DNA of 64,000 bases from Planctomycetota bacterium (lineage in GTDB: Bacteria; Planctomycetota; Phycisphaerae; UBA1845; UTPLA1). Where the stretch lies: positions 164,075-228,074 of the forward strand of contig JAATGM010000059.1 of the NCBI GenBank assembly GCA_015654675.1, in the 5' to 3' direction. The notes under the pieces are model-generated. The model did not search any database and was not told the origin of the DNA. It saw only the letters and a list, made by a program, of their open reading frames with translations. How positions within the stretch are numbered: the first letter of the stretch is position 1; every line of letters starts with the position of its first letter. Shown here in pieces: positions 1 through 7,744 of this stretch. A program made the translations under genes and the position numbers.

Positions 1-162
1 CTTTTTGATTTCGTAACGCACCGATCGCACGGCGGCGGCGCTGCCGGAAAGCTCCACCCAACCATCTGGTTCGGCTCCATGCTCCCCTTCGGCCTCCTCG
101 GCGCAGGCCTGATGATCTACCTCTGGATCAAGCACCACGGAAAAGACACCCGCGGCGCCTGA
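1..162 (+). CDS. C-terminal fragment of a small membrane protein (5' end outside window)
   Basis: An open frame runs from base 1 to a TGA at 160-162 and encodes 53 residues. It contains one clear hydrophobic segment (around residues 22-42, including the stretch FGLLGAGLMIYLWI) followed by a basic tail (KHHGKDTRG), so the last helix is probably membrane-spanning with the C-terminus inside. No catalytic motif is visible in the portion present and I do not recognise the family. About 240 bases with no convincing gene follow before the next gene, which lies on the opposite strand. Confidence 0.55.
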   Translation, partial: LFDFVTHRSHGGGAAGKLHPTIWFGSMLPFGLLGAGLMIYLWIKHHGKDTRGA

Positions 163-400
163 CTTCCCCGCAAACTAACAGCGATAAAAAATTTCCCACA
201 CAACCCTCCCATCCCGCTACTGCTGTATTGAAACCTGCCGCTGCCCCCACTGCATGGAACGTATTCGCATTCACGAACTTGTTCCTCATACTTTCGATTC
301 GCGTCCCATGCTCGCTCCTCACGTCGTCATCCGAGTAATACGCGTCAAACGCACCCAGAATTCGTCCCGCGAGTCATGGCTTGCACACATGTGCGCATAT

Positions 401-838
401 TCATCGCTTCTTCTTCGACCTCGTCGAAGCACCGGACCGATCCGCCAGGCGAATAACAAACCGCAACCCCGACCACGTCTCATCAATCGCACAAACCTTG
501 TTATCCACCAGCCCCGCCGCCAGCCCAATCGCTCGGACCTCCGTTTCAGTAATGTCCGTGGCAACTCCCGAGGCCTTCTTCGGCCATGCAACCCAGAATC
601 CCCCCGTCTCGTTCAGCCGCCTTGCGATGGGCCCAAACCGCTTCGCCAGTTCGGCCCGCCGATCCACAAAGAAAACAATGACGTCCGCCGCCCCGCGCGA
701 CTCCGACGAAACCCCCACGTCGCTCGGCAGCGTCCCCAGCACATCCAGAAATCCGCGCGGCGCACCAATCAAGGCCACGCGATGCCCGGCCTTGATCCCC
801 AGCTTCTGCGGAAGTGGCGTACCCGAATAACCCGCCAC
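401..838 (-). CDS. DUF3052 family protein
   Basis: A 145-residue soluble protein opening with MAGYSGTPLPQKLGIKAGHR, the signature N-terminus of the DUF3052 family. The family lacks a firmly assigned function and is built on a small alpha/beta fold; members contain a conserved segment like VIVFFVDRRAELAKR, seen here near residues 54-68, and a WVAWPKK segment near 82-88. The C-terminus is strongly basic (RSKKKR). It is the last gene of a three-gene minus-strand run, only 6 bases after the metal-binding lipoprotein, so the two are probably co-transcribed. Family call is confident; function is unknown. Confidence 0.8.
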   Translation of the reverse strand: MAGYSGTPLPQKLGIKAGHRVALIGAPRGFLDVLGTLPSDVGVSSESRGAADVIVFFVDRRAELAKRFGPIARRLNETGGFWVAWPKKASGVATDITETEVRAIGLAAGLVDNKVCAIDETWSGLRFVIRLADRSGASTRSKKKR

Positions 839-844
839 GCGTCG

Positions 845-1207
845 CTATTTCTTCGCGGGAATGTTCATCGCCATGACGGCCTTCTTCACGTCCCCTTCAA
901 ATTCCTTCTTGCAACCCGGTGAGCAGAATTGAATGGTGTACCCCGAATAAACAATCACCTGATCGGGCTTGCCTTCCATCCCCAGGTTGCACTTCGCGCA
1001 CTTCGAAACCGTCTTATCCACCTTGCCGTCGAAGGCATCCGCCTTTTCAAGCAACGCGATGACCGCAATGTCCGTCGCCTGATTCGCCGCGTCCGCCGCC
1101 GCCTTCTGCAGCGCATCGGCCGGCTTCGGCTCCTCTTTCTTCTCGCAGCCCGCGAACGCCCAGACACATCCCGCTATTACAGTCAGAGTCGCGATCCGCC
1201 GAATCAT
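845..1207 (-). CDS. Cys-rich metal-binding lipoprotein (YHS/TRASH-like)
   Basis: A 120-residue exported lipoprotein. The N-terminus MIRRIATLTVIAGCVWAFAGC is a short signal peptide with two possible lipobox cysteines (C14 and C21); C21 gives the more usual signal length. A charged, Ala-rich helix follows, then a C-terminal module with C-A-K-C-N near residues 70-73 and F-C-S-P-G-C-K-K near 94-101, a four-cysteine layout like the YHS and TRASH metal-sensing or metal-binding domains. It probably binds a soft metal in the periplasm or at a membrane surface. It sits between a thioesterase and a DUF3052 gene. The metal-binding role is inferred from cysteine spacing only. Confidence 0.65.
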   Translation of the reverse strand: MIRRIATLTVIAGCVWAFAGCEKKEEPKPADALQKAAADAANQATDIAVIALLEKADAFDGKVDKTVSKCAKCNLGMEGKPDQVIVYSGYTIQFCSPGCKKEFEGDVKKAVMAMNIPAKK

Positions 1208-1259
1208 CAGATTCTCCTATTTCGAACTTCTGCGCTCGAAAAGCGCGCCACCCGGCCGA

Positions 1260-1694
1260 TCACCCGGCCGGCTTTTCGTAAAGATAACGCTCAAACGCAT
1301 CGCGGTATCGCTGCGGAATCTGGCACGTCTGCCACGTTCGATTGTCCGCGAATGCACAGCTATGCCGCGCCTCCGATACGACCTGTCCCGTCGGAAGCTG
1401 CCGCATCTCGTAATCAAATCGGATACTCCGATTTCCAAGATGCCCCACCCGAATCGCGATCTCCCCCGCGTCGCCAAATCGCAGCGGGCTGTGATAATCG
1501 ATCTGAACATTCACCGTCGGCATCACAACGTGATCAGCGTCCAGCATTTTGTCCCACGGCAGACCCAACCCGTCGCGGAAAAAATCTTCGAGCCCGACCA
1601 TGCAAAAGTGGATATACCGTGCAAAATAGAGAACCCGGGCGTAATCCACGTCATCCAGCCGCACTCGAAACGGCGTGCGAAATATTTCGTTCAT
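1260..1694 (-). CDS. Acyl-CoA thioesterase, 4HBT hot-dog family (YbgC/FadM-like)
   Basis: The 144 residues match the single hot-dog fold thioesterases that hydrolyse acyl-CoA esters. Near the N-terminus the motif VRLDDVDYARVLYFARY (residues 11-27) corresponds to the family signature in which an aspartate before a Val-Val-Tyr segment is catalytic; D17 is the candidate. A central IDYHSPLRFGD segment and a buried strand follow, and length is normal for the family. The usual Gly after the catalytic Asp is Arg here, so substrate preference cannot be guessed. It is the first gene of a minus-strand trio and is divergent from the large exported protein at 1900. Confidence 0.8.
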   Translation of the reverse strand: MNEIFRTPFRVRLDDVDYARVLYFARYIHFCMVGLEDFFRDGLGLPWDKMLDADHVVMPTVNVQIDYHSPLRFGDAGEIAIRVGHLGNRSIRFDYEMRQLPTGQVVSEARHSCAFADNRTWQTCQIPQRYRDAFERYLYEKPAG

Positions 1695-1899
1695 CGCGGC
1701 ATATTAAGCGATCGCGCCCCCTCGGTCCCTGTCCCGCAAAACCCATCACCAGCGTGTGCAATTTCACACGCACACCCCCTGCAACCGACCGAAAATGCCC
1801 CCAAACTTGTTCGCCAACGCCCCCACCATCGGGTAAGATGGCAGTAATCCTCGCCAGGAAGCGCCGTCGAGCCGATCGGGGGCGGGCGCTCGCTGCGGA

Positions 1900-4800
1900 A
1901 TGAGAATTCACAGCCGGAGGGCTTACCAAACCGCCATGCAAAAGTGCTGTCATGCTATCGGTGCCGGAAGGCGTCTCGCCGGCTTCTGTCTTGTTGTTTT
2001 CGCCGTCGCCGCGCCGCGGATGGCCTTCGCTCAAGGCACCATCGTCCGCGCCAGTCTCACCCCCGCCAACGCCGCCGCCAACGGCCAGCAGGCCTCCATG
2101 TCCTCCGATGGACACCTCGTCGCGTTCGTCAGTGCTTCCGACCTGGTGGCCGAAGACGCGAACGGCGTCTCCGACATCTACCTCCGCAACATGGATGCTG
2201 GGACCACCACCCTCGTATCAGTAAGAACCGACCTGGCAGCCACCTCTGACTGCTCCGATCCCATCATTTCCGGCGACGGCCGCTTCGTCGCATTCGTCTC
2301 GTCCGGCGCAAATCTTGACGGCCAGTCCACCGGCGGGTTCAAACAAGTCTTCGTCCGCGACCTCCAATCGAGCACTACCGCAAGAATTTCGATCGCTACC
2401 GCCGGCACGGCCAATGGTGATAGCGGCCTCCCGTCAATTACGTCCAACGGGCGTTTCGTTGCGTTTGAAAGTCTCGCAACTAACCTCACCGCCGACAATA
2501 CCGGCGGCGTGAAACAGATCTTCATTCGCGATCGCGACCTCGATAATGATGGCACTTTTGACGAAGCCGGCGCCGGCCAAACCAGCACCACCCTCGTGAG
2601 CCGCTCCGGCGCCGCTGGCGCAGTGGGCAACGGCGCAAGCTTCAGTCCCTCGATCTCCACCGACCTGGCCGCAAATGGCCGCTACATCGCATTCACAAGT
2701 TTTGCGACGAACCTCGCAAGTCTGGACGCCAACAACGCGTCCGACGTGTTCGTCCGCGATCGCGCGTTGAACTCGACCACGCGCGTCAGCGTCGGCCCCA
2801 ATGGCGTTGAAGCCACTAGCAACAGTTTCGGCGCTTCCCTCTCGGGCTCCGGCCGCTACGTAGCATTCTTCAGCGAAGCGCAGAATCTGGTCGTCCTAAG
2901 CGGTGGTCAATCGCCGCCGGCTTTCCGCCAGGCATACGTGCGCGACCGCGACCAGGATAACAACGGCGTCTTCGACGACGTCGCCGCGGCAAACCCCAAT
3001 CGTGCCATCAGCGTGGATGCAACTGGAGTCTTCGGAAACGACGGCAGCGGACTGGGTGATGCCACCGAACGCGCTGCGATTTCGGCGGATGGCCGCTTCG
3101 TGGCCTTCCGCAGCAAAGCCACCAATATCGGCGGACCGCCCACCGTCGCCCGCGCCGACATCTACTTGCACGATCGCGATCCAGACGAGAATTCCATTTT
3201 TGACGAAGCCGGCTTGACCGCGAACTATCGCGCGAGCGCGTCGCTGCCGACCACGGTCCTTCAGCCGAGCGATTGCAGCCGGCCATCCGTAACTCGCTCC
3301 GCCTCCCACACCTTTGTCGCATACGAAACGCTGTCGAACGAATTAAGCCCCGGAAACTTCAACGCTACCGGCGCGAACACCTTCCGCTCCGAACCAACTC
3401 TCTGCACCGAGCCACACGTCACGAGTCAGCCCGCAGCCACCACCTCCGTCTGCCTCGGCCAACAACTTTCACTGACAGTCGTATCCGACGGCGCCGAACC
3501 TCTGGCCTACCAGTGGCGGCGAAACGGGACAGCCATCCCCACCGCCATCGCTGCAACCTACACCAAGCCCGGCGCAACCGCCGGCGACAGCGGCACCTAC
3601 ACCTGCGTCGTCAGCAACGCCTGCGGAACGGACACCAGCGCCAACGCGATCGTCACGGTCAGCAGCTTCGGAATCCTCGTTCAGCCGCCGGCCACGCAAA
3701 ACAAGTGCACCGGCGCGACCGCTTCATTCAGTGTGGCCGCGTCAGGAGCAACCGCCTTCCAGTGGCGCAAAGATGGCGTCAATCTCGTAAACGGCCCGAC
3801 AGGTACCGGCTCGACAATCGCGAATGCCACCGCGTCCAATCTCACGATCACAAGTCTCACGCTACAGGATGCCAGTAACAGTCCCGGCTATGACTGTGTC
3901 ATCACCAGCACCGGATGCGGCGTCCTGACATCCAACGCCTCAGTCCTCACCGTTGGCCAGGCCCCCGCCGTCACCTCGCAACCCGCCGACGCCACCGCCT
4001 GCCTCGGCCGCCCCTTCTCCCTCACCATCACCGCCACGGGTGGCCTCCCGCTCACCTACCAGTGGAAGAAAAACGGCGCCAACATCGCCAACACAAACAA
4101 CCCGACCTACTCCAAGGCCTCCGCCGTCGCCGCCGATGCGGGCAACTACACCTGCCAGGTCTCCAACAGTTGCGGCGCGCCGGCCACCAGCAATGCCGCC
4201 GTCGTCGCCGTCCTCGGAAACCCATCCGTCACGCAGCAACCCGCTACGCAGACCGTCTGCTCCGGCGCAACCGCCAGTTTCAGCATCACCGCCGCCGCAC
4301 AAGCCGGCCTCACCTATCGATGGCGTCGCGGCGGCACCGACCTGAACAATGGCGGCAATATCTCCGGCGCGGACACGCCCACCCTCTTCGTCAGCCCGGC
4401 CACCACGGCCGACGCCGCCACCAACTATTTCTGCGTCGTCACCGGCCAATGCGGTGCGACCAACAGCAGCTCCGTCGCCCTGAACGTCAACACCGCCCCG
4501 TCCATCTCGCAGCAACCCGCCAACACCACCGTCGTCTCCGGCGATGTCGCCACCTTCCGGGTCACCGCATCCGGCTCCAATCCGCTCAGCTACCAGTGGC
4601 GAAAGAACAACTCCCCCATCTCCGGCGCGACCGCCGCCACGCTCAACGTGAATCCCGCCACGGCAAACTCGGTTGGCAACTACGATTGCGTCGTCACCAA
4701 CCTCTGCGGTTCACTCAGTAGTCAGGCCGCCACGCTCGCCATCTCTGGCGGCGGCGGAAACCCCGACCCAGGCAACCCCGATCCCGGCAATCCCGACCCG

Positions 4801-4929
4801 GGTACACCGGACAACCCAACCCCATCCGGCGCATCCTGCGGCGCCTGTGGAGCGGCCGCCCCGCAAGGCCTCGCCCTGGCCCTCATGGCAATGGCCTGGT
4901 CGCGCTTCCGCCGCGCCCGACGCCGCTAA
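1900..4929 (+). CDS. Large exported protein: WD40/TolB-like propeller, Ig-like repeats and C-terminal sorting tail
   Basis: A 1009-residue secreted protein. The first ATG gives an 11-residue lead; the ATG at 1936 gives a cleaner signal peptide ending AFAQG, with a GGAGG 16 bases upstream, so the true start is uncertain. Residues about 60-490 hold repeats of the form 'SxDGRFVAFxSxAxNL...DIYxRDR', typical of PD40/TolB-like propeller blades. About five Ig-like domains follow (roughly 505-955), each with a YQWRRNG-type tryptophan strand and a TYTCVVSNACG-type cysteine strand. Then come a Pro-Gly-Asn-Asp linker (repeats of GNPDP) and a tail with CGAC, a hydrophobic run containing ALALMAMAW, and RRARRR. 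The tail resembles MYXO-CTERM-type signals, implying cell-surface anchoring after processing. Its stop codon overlaps that of the convergent gene downstream. Confidence 0.8.
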   Translation: MRIHSRRAYQTAMQKCCHAIGAGRRLAGFCLVVFAVAAPRMAFAQGTIVRASLTPANAAANGQQASMSSDGHLVAFVSASDLVAEDANGVSDIYLRNMDAGTTTLVSVRTDLAATSDCSDPIISGDGRFVAFVSSGANLDGQSTGGFKQVFVRDLQSSTTARISIATAGTANGDSGLPSITSNGRFVAFESLATNLTADNTGGVKQIFIRDRDLDNDGTFDEAGAGQTSTTLVSRSGAAGAVGNGASFSPSISTDLAANGRYIAFTSFATNLASLDANNASDVFVRDRALNSTTRVSVGPNGVEATSNSFGASLSGSGRYVAFFSEAQNLVVLSGGQSPPAFRQAYVRDRDQDNNGVFDDVAAANPNRAISVDATGVFGNDGSGLGDATERAAISADGRFVAFRSKATNIGGPPTVARADIYLHDRDPDENSIFDEAGLTANYRASASLPTTVLQPSDCSRPSVTRSASHTFVAYETLSNELSPGNFNATGANTFRSEPTLCTEPHVTSQPAATTSVCLGQQLSLTVVSDGAEPLAYQWRRNGTAIPTAIAATYTKPGATAGDSGTYTCVVSNACGTDTSANAIVTVSSFGILVQPPATQNKCTGATASFSVAASGATAFQWRKDGVNLVNGPTGTGSTIANATASNLTITSLTLQDASNSPGYDCVITSTGCGVLTSNASVLTVGQAPAVTSQPADATACLGRPFSLTITATGGLPLTYQWKKNGANIANTNNPTYSKASAVAADAGNYTCQVSNSCGAPATSNAAVVAVLGNPSVTQQPATQTVCSGATASFSITAAAQAGLTYRWRRGGTDLNNGGNISGADTPTLFVSPATTADAATNYFCVVTGQCGATNSSSVALNVNTAPSISQQPANTTVVSGDVATFRVTASGSNPLSYQWRKNNSPISGATAATLNVNPATANSVGNYDCVVTNLCGSLSSQAATLAISGGGGNPDPGNPDPGNPDPGTPDNPTPSGASCGACGAAAPQGLALALMAMAWSRFRRARRR

Positions 4930-5204
4930 ACCTCGTCCTGCGTCGGTCGCTGTCCCGCATACCGGCCCGTCGTGCGCCCGGCCGACTTCTGCCCGCACAG
5001 CGGACAGACGAACTTGAATCGCACCGTCACCTCATCCTCGACCATCAATTCGAGTTCAACCCCGGCCAGTTCCACCGGCTGCGGCCCGCCCGGGCCGAAA
5101 TGCATCGCGATCGGATCATTCCCCGGGCTGATCCCCATCGCGAACTCAACATATTCGTCGCAAGCCGCACACTTGCCCTGAAAGTCCCCGGCATATCGAG
5201 CCAT
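4926..5204 (-). CDS. Small zinc-ribbon-like protein
   Basis: A 92-residue protein with two CxxC knuckles: CAAC near residues 12-15 and CPLC near 67-70, about 50 residues apart, the usual layout of a zinc ribbon interrupted by a beta insert. The start chosen is the ATG at 5204 (MARYAGDFQ), which has a good ribosome site GGAGG four bases upstream; an ATG at 5228 would add eight residues. No DNA-binding or enzymatic motif is recognisable. It is convergent with the large exported gene and the two stop codons overlap. Confidence 0.6.
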   Translation of the reverse strand: MARYAGDFQGKCAACDEYVEFAMGISPGNDPIAMHFGPGGPQPVELAGVELELMVEDEVTVRFKFVCPLCGQKSAGRTTGRYAGQRPTQDEV

Positions 5205-5369
5205 TTCGCCTCCAATACCACGGCACACGCGCCCGGTCAGAGCCCCCGGTCGAAGATTCGCCGTGGCGAACAGGGCCGGGCATCATCGCCTCCGGAATTG
5301 CAATAAACCCCGGTCCACCTATCATCTACTTTGCCGCCGTCCAAGTCACGCGTGCGGCCCGGAGCGCCC

Positions 5370-5645
5370 ATGAGCTTTCAAATTCGCGGAGAGACCGTCA
5401 CCGCCGCCCACGACCTCGAGGAACTCAAACTCGTCTTCCGCGTGCTGCATCGCCACCTCAGCCAGCATCCGGATCTCATGGATTCGCATTTCCTCATCGA
5501 GCTGCAGCGATTTCTCCACGAACAGGCCACCCACGACGGCGTCGACATCGCCGACCACGGCGCATGGGACCGCTGGCTCGGCAACGAAGCCGTTCCCTGC
5601 TCCACGCGCGTCGCCGCTCGCAAAGACTTCAAACCCGCCCCGTGA
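5370..5645 (+). CDS. Small conserved-looking protein of unknown function, first gene of kinase-like operon
   Basis: The ATG at 5370 is preceded by GGAG at good spacing and gives 91 residues starting MSFQIRGETV. The sequence is acidic and helical (VFRVLHRHLSQHPDLMDSHF), with several histidines and no transmembrane segment. I do not recognise the family. Its TGA (5643-5645) overlaps the GTG proposed to start the next gene (GTGA), a layout typical of translational coupling, so the protein probably works with the kinase-like product downstream. Confidence 0.6.
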   Translation: MSFQIRGETVTAAHDLEELKLVFRVLHRHLSQHPDLMDSHFLIELQRFLHEQATHDGVDIADHGAWDRWLGNEAVPCSTRVAARKDFKPAP

Positions 5646-6517
5646 CGGACTTTGCCTTGTCTCAGTCCGCCCCCGCACACGACTCGGCGCCATCGCACGA
5701 TGAATCGCGAACTCACGCCGATCGCCGCCGCACGCCGTCACCCTGGCTCTTCGCCCTCGGAAAGTCGAATCTCCCGGACACCGTGCAGGTCGCCGGCCGC
5801 ACCTACCGCCAACTTCGCGTCTTCAAGCACGACTTCTTTGCCGCCACCGGCCTCTACGAATCCGATGGCCGCTGCGCCGTCATCAAGTTCGGCCGCATGG
5901 CCCCCCTGCTCGGACTTCCCCTCGGCTGGCTCGGCCGCCGTATGGTCGGCCACGAAGCCCGCCTCTACGAACGCGTAAACGGAATCCCCGGCGTCCCGCC
6001 CTTCCTCGGCCGCATCGGCGACCACGGCTTCGCCCATGAGTTCGCTGAAGGTCGCGACCTTCGCCGCGACGACCATCCCAACGACGAATTCTTCCCGCGC
6101 CTCGAATGCCTCATGGAAGCCATCCACCAGCGCGATGTCGCCTACGTCGATCTCGAGAAACGCGAAAACGTCCTCCTCGGTGACGACCAGTGCCCGCACC
6201 TCATCGACTTCCAGATCTCCTGGCATTGGCCCGAGCGTAGCGGCGGACACACCGCCATCGCCCGCCGCATTTTGGCGGTGCTCCAGGCCTCCGACCGGTA
6301 TCATCTCTACAAGCATTGGCGCCGGCACCGCCCCGACCAGCTCACGCCCGAGCAATTCGCAAAGGCCGAGCCGCCGCCCTGGATCGCCTGGCACCGCGCC
6401 GTTTTCCGCCCCATCACCCTCGCCCGGCGGCGGATTCTCGAATGGCTGGGAGCCCGAAGTCGCGGCCAGATCGGTCGATCGGAAGAAGCACGATATTCAA
6501 AAACCTCGGAGAGCTGA
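5642..6517 (+). CDS. Protein-kinase-fold protein (KdkA/InaA/RIO-like)
   Basis: The frame is open from 5564, but codons before 5642 lie inside the previous gene; GTG at 5642 overlaps its stop (GTGA) and gives 291 residues. The kinase-fold signature is visible: a lysine strand AVIKFGRM (K82), a likely helix-C glutamate in HEARLYERV, a catalytic loop YVDLEKRENVLL (D170, N176) equivalent to the HRDLKxxN loop, and LIDFQ (residues 188-191) in place of the DFG motif. Small membrane-associated sugar kinases such as KdkA and InaA-like proteins carry comparable reduced kinase cores. There is no signal peptide. Substrate is unknown; a role in envelope glycolipid phosphorylation is possible but unproved. 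Confidence 0.65.
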   Translation: MTDFALSQSAPAHDSAPSHDESRTHADRRRTPSPWLFALGKSNLPDTVQVAGRTYRQLRVFKHDFFAATGLYESDGRCAVIKFGRMAPLLGLPLGWLGRRMVGHEARLYERVNGIPGVPPFLGRIGDHGFAHEFAEGRDLRRDDHPNDEFFPRLECLMEAIHQRDVAYVDLEKRENVLLGDDQCPHLIDFQISWHWPERSGGHTAIARRILAVLQASDRYHLYKHWRRHRPDQLTPEQFAKAEPPPWIAWHRAVFRPITLARRRILEWLGARSRGQIGRSEEARYSKTSES

Positions 6518-6522
6518 TTTTA

Positions 6523-7011
6523 ATGGCACTGACGACGGCACAAATTCAAAACATCAAGGACTTCCGCGAATGGATCGAACGCGGCCTCGTAGGCGACGCT
6601 CGCTTCGCCCCGCCGGCCCGCGAAGATCGCCCCGACCATTCCACGCTCGCCACGCGCTGGCCGTCCGCCGCGAATCCCCATCTTTGGTTCGAAGTGGCCG
6701 TCCGCCCGTTCCTGCCACAGGTCCGCATCGGCATCCTCACCGACGACCGTTGGAAGAGCGAAGACTTGGAAGAAAAAATCCAGGAATCAGGCGACTCGAT
6801 GAGCGAGTTCGTCGGCCTCGGCTTCGAGGAAAACGGCCTCGACTGGCCCGAGCCCCCCGTCGAGCACTACCGCGAGCAGCTCAAATACTTCTACTTCGCC
6901 ACGCCGTTCGAGATAAAGTCGATCGATGAACTCGCCGGCGATGCAGCCCGCCGCAAATCGCGCCAGATGATCGACGGCTACTTCATGGCCTTCGAAAAGT
7001 TTCTCGCCTGA
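6523..7011 (+). CDS. Hypothetical soluble protein, third gene of kinase-like operon
   Basis: ATG at 6523 lies 5 bases after the stop of the kinase-like gene, with a CGGAGAG ribosome site just upstream, and gives 162 residues. The protein is acidic, lacks a signal peptide or membrane helix, and has aromatic-rich segments (LWFEVAVRPFLPQVRIGILTD; LKYFYFATPFE). A short helix at the C-terminus ends FMAFEKFLA. I do not recognise a family. Tight spacing argues for co-expression with the two preceding genes. Confidence 0.6.
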   Translation: MALTTAQIQNIKDFREWIERGLVGDARFAPPAREDRPDHSTLATRWPSAANPHLWFEVAVRPFLPQVRIGILTDDRWKSEDLEEKIQESGDSMSEFVGLGFEENGLDWPEPPVEHYREQLKYFYFATPFEIKSIDELAGDAARRKSRQMIDGYFMAFEKFLA

Positions 7012-7021
7012 CCGGCGCCAC

Positions 7022-7630
7022 TTAACGAATATTGTCGCTGCGGACGTCGTCAACCGTCACAATCGACGGCTCCACCATCTCGCGAACATGCGCCAGCACG
7101 CGCCCGCCCATGCGATAACTCTGCACCGCGATCACCAGTGCAATAGCCGCTGACACAGCCAGTGCCGCCAATCCCGCGGTCGACATCCCGCGCCGAACAA
7201 CCCGCGTTGCCGGCCACACGGAGATGATCAACAAGATTACCGCCGCCGCGACCGCCGCGTCATAGCTCGCCCGCTGCCAGTACGACCCGCCCAGGTACAG
7301 CCACATCCCGAATTCATCCAGCGTGAGCCCCAGCCCGACGCCGTAAACCATCGCCATCAGCCGCGGTGATCGTCGCGCCCGCTCCGAAACGAGCAGGCAA
7401 AGTCCCGACACCGCCAGCAGCAGGATTCCCCACACATGATGATGAATGTGCGTGCCATTCACGCGCAGATACAGATCCGGCGCGTCGTTGTACATGATGG
7501 CAAACACAACCAGCCGCGAAACGATAAACGTCGCCAGAAACGCCGCCAGCGCGTACACCGACTGCGGTGCGACCCCGCGGCGCAATCTTCGAATCACGTC
7601 CACCAACATACCCCTGACGAACAACGCCAT
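7022..7630 (-). CDS. Polytopic membrane protein with HIHHH motif
   Basis: A 202-residue integral membrane protein with about five hydrophobic helices: residues 26-45, 66-82, 92-112, 124-141 and 150-168. A loop just before the second helix carries the cluster THIHHHVWG, and a later loop carries LDEFGMW; clustered histidines facing an acidic pair could bind a metal, but no enzyme family is recognised. Either the first ATG or the ATG seven codons later could start it. It is convergent with the previous gene (10-base gap) and lies downstream of the EF-G gene on the same strand. Confidence 0.6.
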   Translation of the reverse strand: MALFVRGMLVDVIRRLRRGVAPQSVYALAAFLATFIVSRLVVFAIMYNDAPDLYLRVNGTHIHHHVWGILLLAVSGLCLLVSERARRSPRLMAMVYGVGLGLTLDEFGMWLYLGGSYWQRASYDAAVAAAVILLIISVWPATRVVRRGMSTAGLAALAVSAAIALVIAVQSYRMGGRVLAHVREMVEPSIVTVDDVRSDNIR

Positions 7631-7744
7631 CCCCCAGCGAAGTCGCTATTCTAGCGTCGCCCCGTCCAAATGCGCGCAGGAACCTGCGATCGGCGCGCAA
7701 GCATATCCCTGATTGGATCTTACGATGTTCATCGAACGAATGGT

